Positions 7,866 to 16,167 of a stretch of 36,328 nucleotides of DNA are shown here, piece by piece. The translations under genes were made by a program, and so were the position numbers. How positions within the stretch are numbered: the first letter of the stretch is position 1; each line of letters opens with the position of its first letter. The DNA is from RGIG9151 sp963635575 (lineage in GTDB: Bacteria; Bacillota; Clostridia; TANB77; RGIG9151). The DNA is taken from assembly GCA_963635575.1 (NCBI GenBank), contig CAVHFU010000013.1:1-36328 (forward strand). The letters run 5' to 3'. The notes beneath the pieces are model-generated. The model saw only the letters and a list, made by a program, of their open reading frames with translations, searched no databases and had not been told where the DNA came from.

Positions 7866-8534
7866 ATGACAATTACAGCAACTTTGATTTACAGATTTAC
7901 TTATGAGAACCCTTTTTCTTATTCAAAATGGGATGAAGGAAGAGGATATATTTTTAAAGATGAAAGAAGAAAATATATTTGGAAGACAACCGGACATGGT
8001 ATGCAGGATAAGAACAAAGAATCCGTTAAATGTGTAATCGGAAACAAATATAGTTTTGAAGCAACAGAGAAAGGTGTAATCACTTATAAAGATGAAGAAG
8101 AAACTGTTCTCATAAGATGTAAGAATTTTGAGTGTGTAGCTGAAAAAGAATATGCTCCGGTTAAAAAAGGAATAACTAAAGCAGAGCAGATGGCAACACT
8201 TAAAGAAGGCGACCAAATTATAACTATGGATTATGCTAGATACAAGAAGCATTATTCGGATTGTGAAAAGGTTGTTGGAAGTTATGTAGCTTTTGGATGT
8301 GGAGAAGGTGGAGAACAGTATATTGATGTAATAGTCAGAGCAGGGAGAATGAAGAACTCCGGTGTTAGAGGTAAATCGTATGGTTATTACAGATTTGAGA
8401 CACCCGAAGGTGAATATATAGACCTTAAAGCAATATCCGAAGAAACAGCGTCAAGAAGAGTTCCGGAAGGAAGCAAGTTAGTTGGAGAAGGTTACTCAAT
8501 TGGGCATAACACTTATCGTATTGAAATGTTTTAA
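7866..8534 (+). CDS. Unknown protein, first gene of the moron cassette
   Basis: A 222-residue protein with its own promoter and an AAGGAG ribosome binding site. No family recognised. The first half looks beta-rich (YRFTYENPFSYSKWDEGRGY, YSFEATEKGVITYKDEEE); the middle has KGITKAEQMATLKEGDQIIT; the end is beta-rich again, with several Gly-rich turns (AFGCGEGGEQYIDVIVRAG). Because it lies among late genes but has an early-type promoter, it is probably not structural; host takeover or anti-defence are possibilities inferred only from position. Confidence 0.75.
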   Translation: MTITATLIYRFTYENPFSYSKWDEGRGYIFKDERRKYIWKTTGHGMQDKNKESVKCVIGNKYSFEATEKGVITYKDEEETVLIRCKNFECVAEKEYAPVKKGITKAEQMATLKEGDQIITMDYARYKKHYSDCEKVVGSYVAFGCGEGGEQYIDVIVRAGRMKNSGVRGKSYGYYRFETPEGEYIDLKAISEETASRRVPEGSKLVGEGYSIGHNTYRIEMF

Positions 8535-8553
8535 AAATATTTTTTAAAAAGTG

Positions 8554-8588
8554 TTGACAATATACAAGTTTTATTGTACTATTATAAT
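8554..8588 (+). promoter_or_regulatory. Early-type promoter P2
   Basis: -35 TTGACA (8554-8559) with a -10 of TACTAT at 17 bp (8577-8582), or a TATAAT further on (8583-8588). The dyad half-sites TATACAA and TTGTACT flank GTTTTA. A TTTTAAAAATATTTTTTAAA block lies directly upstream. It serves the gene at 8609. Confidence 0.75.
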
Positions 8589-8608
8589 ATAAATAAGGAG
8601 AAATAAAA

Positions 8609-8878
8609 ATGGAAAACGTAGTAAGAATCATCGCAACAAGAATGGCAAAAGCTTTTAGAACAATGAATGATACTCATAAGTGTTCAGCATTCACAGAGTA
8701 CATGACTTGTAAAACATTACTTAATGAAATTCTTGATAACAACTTTAATTATGAAATTAAAGTTGTTCAAGATAAGTATGTTCTTTGCCATCTCGGAGAA
8801 ATGTTTTTAATGATGGAAACAGGAAAGAGAGAAGAGCTTTATGATGTTGATATGGTTATTGAATTTGAGGAGAAATAA
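8609..8878 (+). CDS. Unknown small protein, moron cassette
   Basis: An 89-residue protein, helical in its first half (VVRIIATRMAKAFRTMNDTHKCSAF) and beta-like in the middle (NYEIKVVQDKYVLCHLGEMFLMM), with an acidic C-terminus. No family recognised. It has its own promoter (8554) and an AAGGAG site; the next gene starts 2 nt after its stop, so the two are co-translated. Confidence 0.7.
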   Translation: MENVVRIIATRMAKAFRTMNDTHKCSAFTEYMTCKTLLNEILDNNFNYEIKVVQDKYVLCHLGEMFLMMETGKREELYDVDMVIEFEEK

Positions 8879-8880
8879 AA

Positions 8881-9045
8881 ATGCAGACATTGAAAGAGTT
8901 TAAAGATGAAATCCGGAATTATTACCGAACGGCAGACCATGAAGAAGGAGAAACATTTAAAACCTTTTTTGAGGATATGATAAATGCTTTAGATGAAGAA
9001 GGAAAAGTGATAAAGAAAGGACGACAAATATACATAGCAGATTAA
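8881..9045 (+). CDS. Unknown 54-residue protein, moron cassette
   Basis: A small charged protein (MQTLKEFKDEIRNYYRTADH at the N-terminus, KKGRQIYIAD at the end), probably a helical hairpin with a final beta strand. AGGAG precedes the ATG within the end of the upstream gene. It is the last gene of the cassette, with a strong terminator just behind it. Confidence 0.65.
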   Translation: MQTLKEFKDEIRNYYRTADHEEGETFKTFFEDMINALDEEGKVIKKGRQIYIAD

Positions 9046-9050
9046 ATATA

Positions 9051-9077
9051 AACACTCTCGATTGAGAGTGTTTTTTT
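9051..9077 (+). terminator. Rho-independent terminator closing the moron cassette
   Basis: An 8-bp stem ACACTCTC (9052-9059) with GAGAGTGT (9064-9071), a GATT loop and a run of seven Ts. It ends the cassette that begins at promoter 7811 and insulates it from the tail genes. Confidence 0.9.
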
Positions 9078-9096
9078 ATTATGCTAGAATCTAAGT

Positions 9097-9528
9097 ATGG
9101 GAAAGAGTAGTAAGAATAAAGGTAAAGGCGGAACACAGAGACACATTCAATTTTATGGGTATGATGAAATACTTACTGCTCTTATGCTATCGAAAGAGAA
9201 ATTAACAGAAGCCGTTGTGGAGTCTATAAAAGAATCTATACAGATACCGAAGCAGGATATGCTAGATTTTATGTCAAAACATAAATACAGTGGTAAGACT
9301 TATGAATCATGGAAGGAAAGTGTAGAAGCCAATGGAACTGTTGTATCTGTAGATTTTGGATTTTCCATTAAAAATGGTGGACTTCCGGCTATTTTTCTTA
9401 ATTTAGGCGGTTTGAGAAATCCACCTTATTATTTTATTGATAATGCGATAAATCATAATCTTGATAGGATTAAGAACAAACAAATTGAAACATTGAAAGA
9501 GGTATTCAAAGAATGTGGAATAAATTAG
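9097..9528 (+). CDS. HK97 gp10-like head-tail/tail component
   Basis: A 143-residue protein with a very basic N-terminus, then a helical region and the segments KYSGKTYESWKES and PAIFLNLGGLRNPPYYFIDNA, whose order resembles HK97 gp10-type minor proteins that join the neck to the tail. No ribosome binding site is evident before the ATG, which lies 20 nt after the cassette terminator, so the moron may have displaced the original leader. It overlaps the next gene by 16 nt. Confidence 0.7.
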   Translation: MGKSSKNKGKGGTQRHIQFYGYDEILTALMLSKEKLTEAVVESIKESIQIPKQDMLDFMSKHKYSGKTYESWKESVEANGTVVSVDFGFSIKNGGLPAIFLNLGGLRNPPYYFIDNAINHNLDRIKNKQIETLKEVFKECGIN

Positions 9529-9863
9529 AAGAAGTATTTGAAGAAATCGGTTATCCGTATGCACGGCAGGGAAGCTATCAAGAAGGTGAAGAAATTCCGG
9601 AAACAACATTTACTTTTTGGAATAGCACTACACCGGAAGATGGATTTTATGACAATGTAGCAAATAAAGCGGTTTGGACATGGTATATTTATCTATATAC
9701 AAAAGACCCATCCATGATATACTCACTTATGGATAGGTTCATGGAAATCGCAAAATCAAAAGGATTTATTTGTGATGGTAGAGCAAGGGATATAGTAAGT
9801 GATGAACCGAATTATTTCGGTCGTTATTTAGTATTAAAATATATCGAAAATTATAAGGAGTAA
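9513..9863 (+). CDS. Tail completion/terminator protein
   Basis: A 116-residue protein with WNKLEEVFEEIGYPYARQGSY, PETTFTFWNS, AVWTWYIYLYTKDPSMIYSLMDRF and a late DEPNYFGRYLVLKYI. Size, order between gp10-like and tail tube genes, and the alternating helix/strand pattern fit gp11/gpU-like tail terminators. It is translationally coupled to the upstream gene and 5 nt from the tube gene. Confidence 0.65.
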   Translation: MWNKLEEVFEEIGYPYARQGSYQEGEEIPETTFTFWNSTTPEDGFYDNVANKAVWTWYIYLYTKDPSMIYSLMDRFMEIAKSKGFICDGRARDIVSDEPNYFGRYLVLKYIENYKE

Positions 9864-9868
9864 AAGTC

Positions 9869-10471
9869 ATGGCTAAAGAAATTTTCGAGTATCGTGGTGT
9901 AGAAGGTCTTGTGTGTGCAGAAGTCACAGTTGATGATGCCGACAACTACACAACCGGTGAAGTTTTTGACATTGCCGGAGTCGCAGAAATCGGAAGAGCT
10001 ACAGAGAATAGTTCGGAAGCTCATTATTATGATAACATTCCGGCTATTATTGTAAGTTCGACAGGTGCTGATACTGTCACAATCAGTGCAAGTGCAATTC
10101 CACTTGATATTCTCTCAAAGATTACCGGACAGCATTTTGATTCGAACCTCGGTGCTATTGTTGAAGGTGATAGAGAAGTCAAGTATTTTGCTATTGGTTA
10201 CAAGACGAAGAAAACCAATGGTAATGAGGTTTATGTGTGGAGATATAAAGGACAGTTCAACATTCCGGATAGTACACACGCAACTGAAGACAACGGAACG
10301 GGAGCAAATGGGCAGGAACTTACCTATACCGGAATTTCAACAACACATAAGTTCACGAAGACCGGAAAGGGAGCAAAAGCTATGGATGTTGACATTGCTC
10401 TTGGCAAAGCTGATGTTTCAGCATTCTTTGAAACAGTAACCACACCCGACACTATTAAGACAAAGTCGTAA
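9869..10471 (+). CDS. Major tail tube protein
   Basis: A 200-residue beta-rich protein polymerising into the tail tube. It begins MAKEIFEYRGVEGLVCAEVT, has TTGEVFDIAGVAEIGRATE, a YFAIGYKTKKTNGNEVYVW core strand pair and YTGISTTHKFTKTG towards the end, typical of the phi13-like tail-tube family. A strong AAGGAG site lies upstream, and a perfect 13-bp hairpin after the stop probably sets the ratio of tube to downstream proteins. Confidence 0.88.
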   Translation: MAKEIFEYRGVEGLVCAEVTVDDADNYTTGEVFDIAGVAEIGRATENSSEAHYYDNIPAIIVSSTGADTVTISASAIPLDILSKITGQHFDSNLGAIVEGDREVKYFAIGYKTKKTNGNEVYVWRYKGQFNIPDSTHATEDNGTGANGQELTYTGISTTHKFTKTGKGAKAMDVDIALGKADVSAFFETVTTPDTIKTKS

Positions 10472-10476
10472 TAGTG

Positions 10477-10512
10477 AATAGTGTGTACCGCTTTGGTACA
10501 CACTATTAAAAT
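10477..10512 (+). terminator. Strong hairpin after tail tube gene
   Basis: A perfect 13-bp stem (10477-10489 with 10495-10507) and a GCTTT loop, followed by AAAATTTTT. It fits a partial terminator that reduces expression of the chaperone and tape-measure genes relative to the tube. Confidence 0.75.
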
Positions 10513-10538
10513 TTTTATTTTAAAGGAACAAGAAGAAA

Positions 10539-10886
10539 ATGGAACTTACACTTAACATTTATAATGGAAATCAGATTGAGAAGAGCTATAAAGCTACAGA
10601 ATTTATTCTTACGACCGGAATTTGTGAAGATGTTCTTAAAGAAGTTGATATTGAAAAAATTACTTCCGGAGATATGACAGAAAAGAAGCTCGGTATGGAA
10701 ATTATCAAAGTGCTTGTTAAGTCATTTGATAAATTCAGACCTTTCATAGAACAGATTTTTGTCGGAATGACAGATGAAGAATACAGAAGAACGAACATCA
10801 AAGAAGTTGGAAGTGTTCTTTTTAAGATAGTAACATATACCATCAATGAACTTGCGTCCGTGGGTGGAGAATCCTCAAAAAACTGA
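10539..10886 (+). CDS. Tail assembly chaperone (gpG-like)
   Basis: A 115-residue helical protein (MELTLNIYNGNQIEKSYKAT, then helices to NELASVGGESSKN) between tail tube and tape measure, the place of the tail assembly chaperone. Its last sense codons contain the slippery heptamer A AAA AAC (10877-10883) immediately before the TGA stop. The normal product is gpG; a -1 shift yields the longer gpGT. Confidence 0.85.
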   Translation: MELTLNIYNGNQIEKSYKATEFILTTGICEDVLKEVDIEKITSGDMTEKKLGMEIIKVLVKSFDKFRPFIEQIFVGMTDEEYRRTNIKEVGSVLFKIVTYTINELASVGGESSKN

Positions 10887-11104
10887 CTAGCGGAGATGGT
10901 GAACCCATCTCCATTTATCAAATATTGTTTGACTTGCAATGTACAGTTAATGAAATCTACCATATAAGTATGTTCGAAATTAGACGAACAAATTTTCATG
11001 AGTTCTGTTTGTTGATAGATAGAACCGGAGACAGAAACAAAAGAGAAAAGAAGAAAACTCACAATGGAATGAAAAGGGTAAAAGCAGGAGACAATTGGTT
11101 CTAA
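10539..11104 (+). CDS. Tail assembly chaperone frameshift product (gpGT-like)
   Basis: Reading 10539-10883 and then slipping -1 at A AAA AAC continues from base 10883 for 73 further codons to TAA at 11102-11104. The T part includes GDGEPISIYQIL, DLQCTVNEIYHISMFEIR and a Lys/Arg-rich end, typical of the domain that contacts the tape measure. The T frame is open across the whole gap up to the tape-measure gene, which has no other forward gene. Known in lambda G/GT; here inferred from the heptamer, frame and position. Confidence 0.82.
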
Positions 11105-11114
11105 GGAGTTAAAT

Positions 11115-14100
11115 ATGGCAGATAAGAATATTATCGGTATAGCTATGGAGCTTGATGTAAGTGATATTACATCGGGTCTTGCACAAGTACAGAAAGGAAT
11201 ATCGGAATCACAGACACAATTCAAGAAAGCTACAGCAGGGATGGACAATTGGAGTAAGTCTAGTGAGGGTTTATCTGCTAAACTTGACCAATTAAATACA
11301 AAACTTGAATTACAGAAGAAAGGTGCTAGTGGTCTTGAAGCTGAAATTAAAAGATTGCAGGAATCCGAAGGCGACCACACGCAGGAAATCGAAAAAGCAC
11401 AAGCTAAATTAACCAATTATCAGATTGGCATTGCAAACACTGAAAAAGAAATCCGGAAGTATGAGAGTTCTTTAACAGATGTTAAGAAGAAAGAAAAAGA
11501 AGCAGAAAGTGCAACAGCTAAACTTTCGGAAGAGTTAAAATCACAGAAAAGCAAATTAACTGAACTCGAAAGAGAATATAAAGACACTATTCTTACATAC
11601 GGAAAAAACAGTGATGAAGCGAAAGAACTTGCCGGACAAATTAAAACTCTTTCGAGTGAAATTGAAGATAATGAAAAGAAAGTCAAGAAAGCTGATGACG
11701 CTTATAATGGTTTAGGAAGCGAAATTGACAAAGTATCGAGTATTGGGCAGAAAGCTCTCGTTGGATTAGGAGCTTTGGGTGCTAGTGTTGGAGCTTTGGC
11801 AACAAAATTTTTAGGTACAGCAGAAAGCACAAGAGAGTTTCGCACTAGTATAGCTAAGCTCGAAACAGCTTTTGAGACAGCCGGATTTTCAGCAAATACA
11901 GCTACAGCTACTTATACAGAATTTTTCAAAGTTTTAGGAAATGAAGATACAGCTACCGAAGCGGTAACACATCTTGCACAACTTTGTGATACAGAAGAAG
12001 AGTTAAAAACATGGACTGAAATCTGTACCGGAGTATATGGAACTTTCGGTGATAGCATTCCGATTAACAGTTTAACAGAAGCAAGTAACGAAACAGCAAA
12101 AACCGGAACATTAACCGGAGCTTTGGGTGACGCTTTAAAGCGTGTTGGAGTTAGTGAAGATGAATTTCAGACTTCACTTGACGCTTGTAATTCGGAGCAG
12201 GAGCGACAAGCATTAATTACTGAAACTCTTAACAATTTATATGCCACAGCTAGTGAAAGATACAAGGAGAATAATGCTGATGTAATCGCAAGTAATGAAG
12301 CGAATGCAAAGTTAAGTCAGAGCATGGCAGAAATCGGAGCTATGGCAGAGCCGATTGTTACGAAGCTGAAAGAAATCGGAGTTGAATTATTAAACAAACT
12401 TCTTCCGGTCGCAGAAGAAATCATTCCTTTTGTACAGAATAATCTTCCGGTTATCGCAACAGTTTTGGGTGTTGTTACCGGAGCAGTTACTGCTTTAGCT
12501 AGTGCTACTTTAATTCAGAAAACATATACTACAGCGGTAACAGTTGCAACTACAGCATGGGAAGCTATCACTAAAGGTGTGACAATTGCACAAACGGCTC
12601 TTAATGCGGTTATGAATGCCAACCCAATTGGGCTTGTGGTAACAGCAATAACAGGTCTTGTGGCTATTTTTACAGTTCTTTGGAATACCTCGGAAGATTT
12701 TAGAAATTTTTGGATAACACTTTGGGAAGAAATCAAAAGTGCTTGCATTGAAGCATGGGAAGGAATCAAAACAGCATGGAATGCAACTGTTGATTTTTTC
12801 AATAGTATTTGGAATGGCATAAAGAAAGTTTTCTCCGGAGTAAGTGATTGGTTTGGTGGAATTTGGGGAGACGCAAAAGAAGCCGTTATCGGAGCATGGA
12901 GTGATATTACTTCTAGTTTTAAAGACATTGGAAAGAATATTGTACAAGGATTATGGAATGGTATCGCTAGTGTTAAGGATTGGATAGTTGATAAGATTAA
13001 GGGCTTCGGTGGCTCAATTCTTGATGGATTTAAAGATTTCTTTGGCATTCACTCTCCGTCGACAGTAATGGCAGAGCAGGGTGAATATATTGTTGAAGGT
13101 TTAGGAGAAGGAATTGATGGTAAAAAAGCATGGTTAGAAAAGAATGTTGATAAATTCAGTGCTGATACCATTGATGAATTTACAGAGCAGATAAACAAAG
13201 AAGCAGGAAAAGAAATTGGCGAAAGTTTGGTTAAAGGTGTTGAAGAAGGTGTTAATAAATCCAAATTAACATGGACTGAATTTAAAAAGAACATTAAAAA
13301 TGCTATTGATGGTGCGGATGAATATTTAAATAATTGGCAGAAAAACACCGGAAAATATATATCAAAAATATCTAGCTATTTTGATAAAGCGACCGGATAT
13401 TTTGATGATATGGTGGATGCAGTTTATTCGTATTATGAGCAGGAAAATGAATTACAGCAGGAAGCAATAGATGAAAAAATCGATAATCTTGAATCTTATA
13501 CAGAAGAAAGAATAAGTATTGAAACGCAAAATGCGAATGATATGATTAAGAATTTAGCTAGTTCTTATGAAAAAGAATTAGCTCTACTAGAACAGAAATA
13601 TGATAATGAAGAAATAACGTATGATGAATATTTAACAGAAAAAAAGAAAAAGGAACAAGCATATAGTAAGACCAAAGAAAAAACCGAAACCAATCTTGCA
13701 AATGTGATAAGTCAATTGCAAGCTAATCAGCAGGAAGAAGAGAAAAAATTATTAGAAGAGAAAAATAGACTCGGTCGTGAACAATTCGAAGCCAACAAAA
13801 AAGTACAGCTTGCAAATGTTGCAGTTAACACAGCAAGCAGTATTATTAGAGCTTATGCAGAACTCGGTTGGATTGCAGGAAGTGTGGCGGCAGTATCGCT
13901 CGGAACTATAGCAGGATTTCAGATTGCGGAAATTAACAAGCAACAGTACACACCAATTGCACTTGCTAAAGGTGGTGTTGTTGATAAACCAACTTATGCT
14001 CTTGTCGGAGAATCCGGAACAGAAGCCGTTATGCCGTTACAGAATAATACCGGATGGATAACGGCACTTGCTGAAAAGTTAAATATGATTATGAGCAAAG

Positions 14101-14252
14101 ATTATTTAAGTGTTAGTGAAGGTGGTACAATTTATAGAAGTAGAAGCGTTACTAATAATTTTACACAAGTTATAAATGCACCAAAGACACCAAGCAGAAG
14201 AGAGCTATATCGAGATGGAAAGAATCTACTTGCATTGAAAGGAGCTTTTTAA
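11115..14252 (+). CDS. Tape measure protein
   Basis: A 1045-residue protein that sets tail length and is ejected with the DNA. The N-terminal 210 residues are coiled-coil; hydrophobic stretches lie near 215-235, 440-475 and 500-520. Family hallmarks are IVQGLWNGIASVKDWIVDKI, FFGIHSPSTVM, IVEGLGEGI, a second coiled-coil at about 770-900, and the C-terminal GGVVDKPTYALVGESGTEAV. AAGGAG precedes the ATG. The distal tail gene follows without spacing. Confidence 0.95.
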   Translation: MADKNIIGIAMELDVSDITSGLAQVQKGISESQTQFKKATAGMDNWSKSSEGLSAKLDQLNTKLELQKKGASGLEAEIKRLQESEGDHTQEIEKAQAKLTNYQIGIANTEKEIRKYESSLTDVKKKEKEAESATAKLSEELKSQKSKLTELEREYKDTILTYGKNSDEAKELAGQIKTLSSEIEDNEKKVKKADDAYNGLGSEIDKVSSIGQKALVGLGALGASVGALATKFLGTAESTREFRTSIAKLETAFETAGFSANTATATYTEFFKVLGNEDTATEAVTHLAQLCDTEEELKTWTEICTGVYGTFGDSIPINSLTEASNETAKTGTLTGALGDALKRVGVSEDEFQTSLDACNSEQERQALITETLNNLYATASERYKENNADVIASNEANAKLSQSMAEIGAMAEPIVTKLKEIGVELLNKLLPVAEEIIPFVQNNLPVIATVLGVVTGAVTALASATLIQKTYTTAVTVATTAWEAITKGVTIAQTALNAVMNANPIGLVVTAITGLVAIFTVLWNTSEDFRNFWITLWEEIKSACIEAWEGIKTAWNATVDFFNSIWNGIKKVFSGVSDWFGGIWGDAKEAVIGAWSDITSSFKDIGKNIVQGLWNGIASVKDWIVDKIKGFGGSILDGFKDFFGIHSPSTVMAEQGEYIVEGLGEGIDGKKAWLEKNVDKFSADTIDEFTEQINKEAGKEIGESLVKGVEEGVNKSKLTWTEFKKNIKNAIDGADEYLNNWQKNTGKYISKISSYFDKATGYFDDMVDAVYSYYEQENELQQEAIDEKIDNLESYTEERISIETQNANDMIKNLASSYEKELALLEQKYDNEEITYDEYLTEKKKKEQAYSKTKEKTETNLANVISQLQANQQEEEKKLLEEKNRLGREQFEANKKVQLANVAVNTASSIIRAYAELGWIAGSVAAVSLGTIAGFQIAEINKQQYTPIALAKGGVVDKPTYALVGESGTEAVMPLQNNTGWITALAEKLNMIMSKDYLSVSEGGTIYRSRSVTNNFTQVINAPKTPSRRELYRDGKNLLALKGAF

Positions 14253-15143
14253 ATGTTTATTTTAAAAATCGAAAACAACAAAAATGAAGTATTACAGCTT
14301 ACACAGAATGAAAGTAAGTATCAGATTTTAAGTGTAGGTGGCTTAAATCCACCTACAGCGAATATCTATACTACTGATATTGCAGGATATGATGGAGCAA
14401 AGTATAAATCCTCGAAACTCGAAATGAGAAACATAGTTATCACTGTAAAAATCAATGGAAATGTTGAAGAAAACAGACTTCATCTTTATAGATATTTCCG
14501 TGTGAAACAGTGGTGCAGAATCTATTATAGAAATGAGAGCAGAGATGTTTATACAGAAGGTTATGTTGAAACAATTGAGTGTGATAATTTTACGGCAAAT
14601 GAGCAAGCTCAAATATCGATTGTTTGTCCTTTCCCGTATTGGAAATCACTTGAAGAAATACAGTATGACATTTCTAAACATTATTCGTTATTCGAATTTC
14701 CTTTCAGTTTTGGAGCAAAATATGCAACGGAAACTATTCCGGATAATGAAACAGATGAAACTATTGAATTTTCAAGATTTGATGAAAACATACTATATAA
14801 GATAGTTAACACGGGAGAAAGTGAAACCGGATTGATTTTTAGATTAGTCGCAAAGAATGAAGTTGTTAATCCGGTTATAAGAAATATCGATAGTGGGAAA
14901 TTCATGAAGCTGAATTACACAATGCAGAAAGATGACATTATTCTTATCAGCACTATTAAAGGTGATAAATATATTCATCTATATCAAGCATTGAATGAGT
15001 TCAATATTCTGAAATATCTTACTCTTGAATCCGAATGGATTACACTAGATATAGGTATAAACAGACTTTTCTATGAAGCGGATAGCGGAGAAGATGATTT
15101 ATATATCTATACGCAAATGAACACACTTTATGAGGGTGTATAA
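14253..15143 (+). CDS. Distal tail protein (Dit-like)
   Basis: A 296-residue protein at the tail tip that connects the tape measure and tube to the baseplate. The early part has SVGGLNPPTANIYTTDIAG and RLHLYRYFRVKQWCRIYYRN; the middle CPFPYWKSLEEIQYDI is typical of the siphovirus tail component family (SPP1 gp19.1-like). It starts directly after the tape-measure stop with AAAGGAG, and its stop overlaps the next ATG by one base. Confidence 0.82.
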   Translation: MFILKIENNKNEVLQLTQNESKYQILSVGGLNPPTANIYTTDIAGYDGAKYKSSKLEMRNIVITVKINGNVEENRLHLYRYFRVKQWCRIYYRNESRDVYTEGYVETIECDNFTANEQAQISIVCPFPYWKSLEEIQYDISKHYSLFEFPFSFGAKYATETIPDNETDETIEFSRFDENILYKIVNTGESETGLIFRLVAKNEVVNPVIRNIDSGKFMKLNYTMQKDDIILISTIKGDKYIHLYQALNEFNILKYLTLESEWITLDIGINRLFYEADSGEDDLYIYTQMNTLYEGV

Positions 15144-16153
15144 TGGATATAAATATTTTAAATACAAATTTCGAAAGAATTGCGATAGTGGATTATTACA
15201 AAAGTTTAATGTGGTGTAAAAGATATTACACAGCAGGAGCTTTGGATATAGAAATTGAAGCAACGGCAGAAGTTCTTGAAATTTTTCAGAAAGGATATTT
15301 CATAACAAGAAATGATGATGATGGAATATACAGAATTGAAGCACTTGAATTAAACACTGATATTGAAAATGGCGATTATCTAATCGTTGGTGCTTATGAT
15401 TGTAAGAATATTCTGAAACAAAGAATTATATGGAACACAGTCATTTTTTCCGGAACAGTAGAAAATTATATTCGGAAACTTATTATAGATAATGTTATTT
15501 CTCCAACAATAGCGGAAAGAAAAATAAATAATTTTGCTTTGAAAGATTCTCATGGATATACCGAAGTAATCGAACAGCAGACTACTTATGATAATCTTTG
15601 CGAAAAAATAATTTCCGTTTGTGAAACGTATGAATATGGTTGGAGAATAATTTTTGAAAATGGAATGTTCTATTTTGATTTATATAAAGGACAAGATGAA
15701 GGAGTAAGGTTTTCACCGGAATATGAAAACATATCCAACACTACATATAAAGCAGATTGGAGTGAATACAAGAATGTAGCTCTTGTCGGCGGTGATGGTG
15801 AAGGGATAGACAGAAAACTTACAAGTGTAGGAGATAATGCAGGATTAGATAGATTTGAAATGTTTGTTAATGCTAGTTCTATTTCTTCAAACACCGAAGA
15901 ATATGATGAAGTGAGTTATTACAATTCTTTAAAAAATGAAGGAAAAGAGAAATTAGCAGAAACAGCGGTAAGTGGTGAATTTGATGGTGAAATTGATTGG
16001 CTTAACACATATAAATATAAGGAAGATTATAATCTTGGCGATATTGTAACAATAGATAATGGATATGGTGTAGTGATTAAAGCTAGAATAATTGAAATAA
16101 TAGAAACGTGGGATAGTGAAGGATATACACTTGAACCGAAATTCGAATATTGA
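15143..16153 (+). CDS. Baseplate hub / ReqiPepy6 Gp37-like tail protein
   Basis: A 336-residue protein with INILNTNFERIAIVDYYKSL, WCKRYYTAGALDIEI, the hydrophobic segment GDYLIVGAYDCKNILKQR, TTYDNLCEKIISVCETYEYG, and a late YKEDYNLGDIVTIDNGYGV. These match siphovirus ReqiPepy6 Gp37-like tail hub proteins, which form the ring below Dit and carry receptor-binding proteins. The next gene is the DGR-diversified binding protein, consistent with this role. Confidence 0.8.
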   Translation: MDINILNTNFERIAIVDYYKSLMWCKRYYTAGALDIEIEATAEVLEIFQKGYFITRNDDDGIYRIEALELNTDIENGDYLIVGAYDCKNILKQRIIWNTVIFSGTVENYIRKLIIDNVISPTIAERKINNFALKDSHGYTEVIEQQTTYDNLCEKIISVCETYEYGWRIIFENGMFYFDLYKGQDEGVRFSPEYENISNTTYKADWSEYKNVALVGGDGEGIDRKLTSVGDNAGLDRFEMFVNASSISSNTEEYDEVSYYNSLKNEGKEKLAETAVSGEFDGEIDWLNTYKYKEDYNLGDIVTIDNGYGVVIKARIIEIIETWDSEGYTLEPKFEY

Positions 16154-16167
16154 AGGAGAATTTTAAA

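Noticed and set aside
10586..11416. 276-residue ORF on the minus strand
   Set aside because: It lies opposite the chaperone, its frameshift extension and the tape measure start; it lacks a ribosome binding site and has an unlike, Ser/Cys-rich composition typical of antisense shadows.
12515..13048. 177-residue minus-strand ORF inside the tape measure gene
   Set aside because: Antisense shadow of a long coding gene, no start signal, no neighbour on that strand.
16150..16167. TTG start for the receptor-binding protein
   Set aside because: It would place the AAGGAG inside the coding region; ATG at 16168 has this site at ideal distance.
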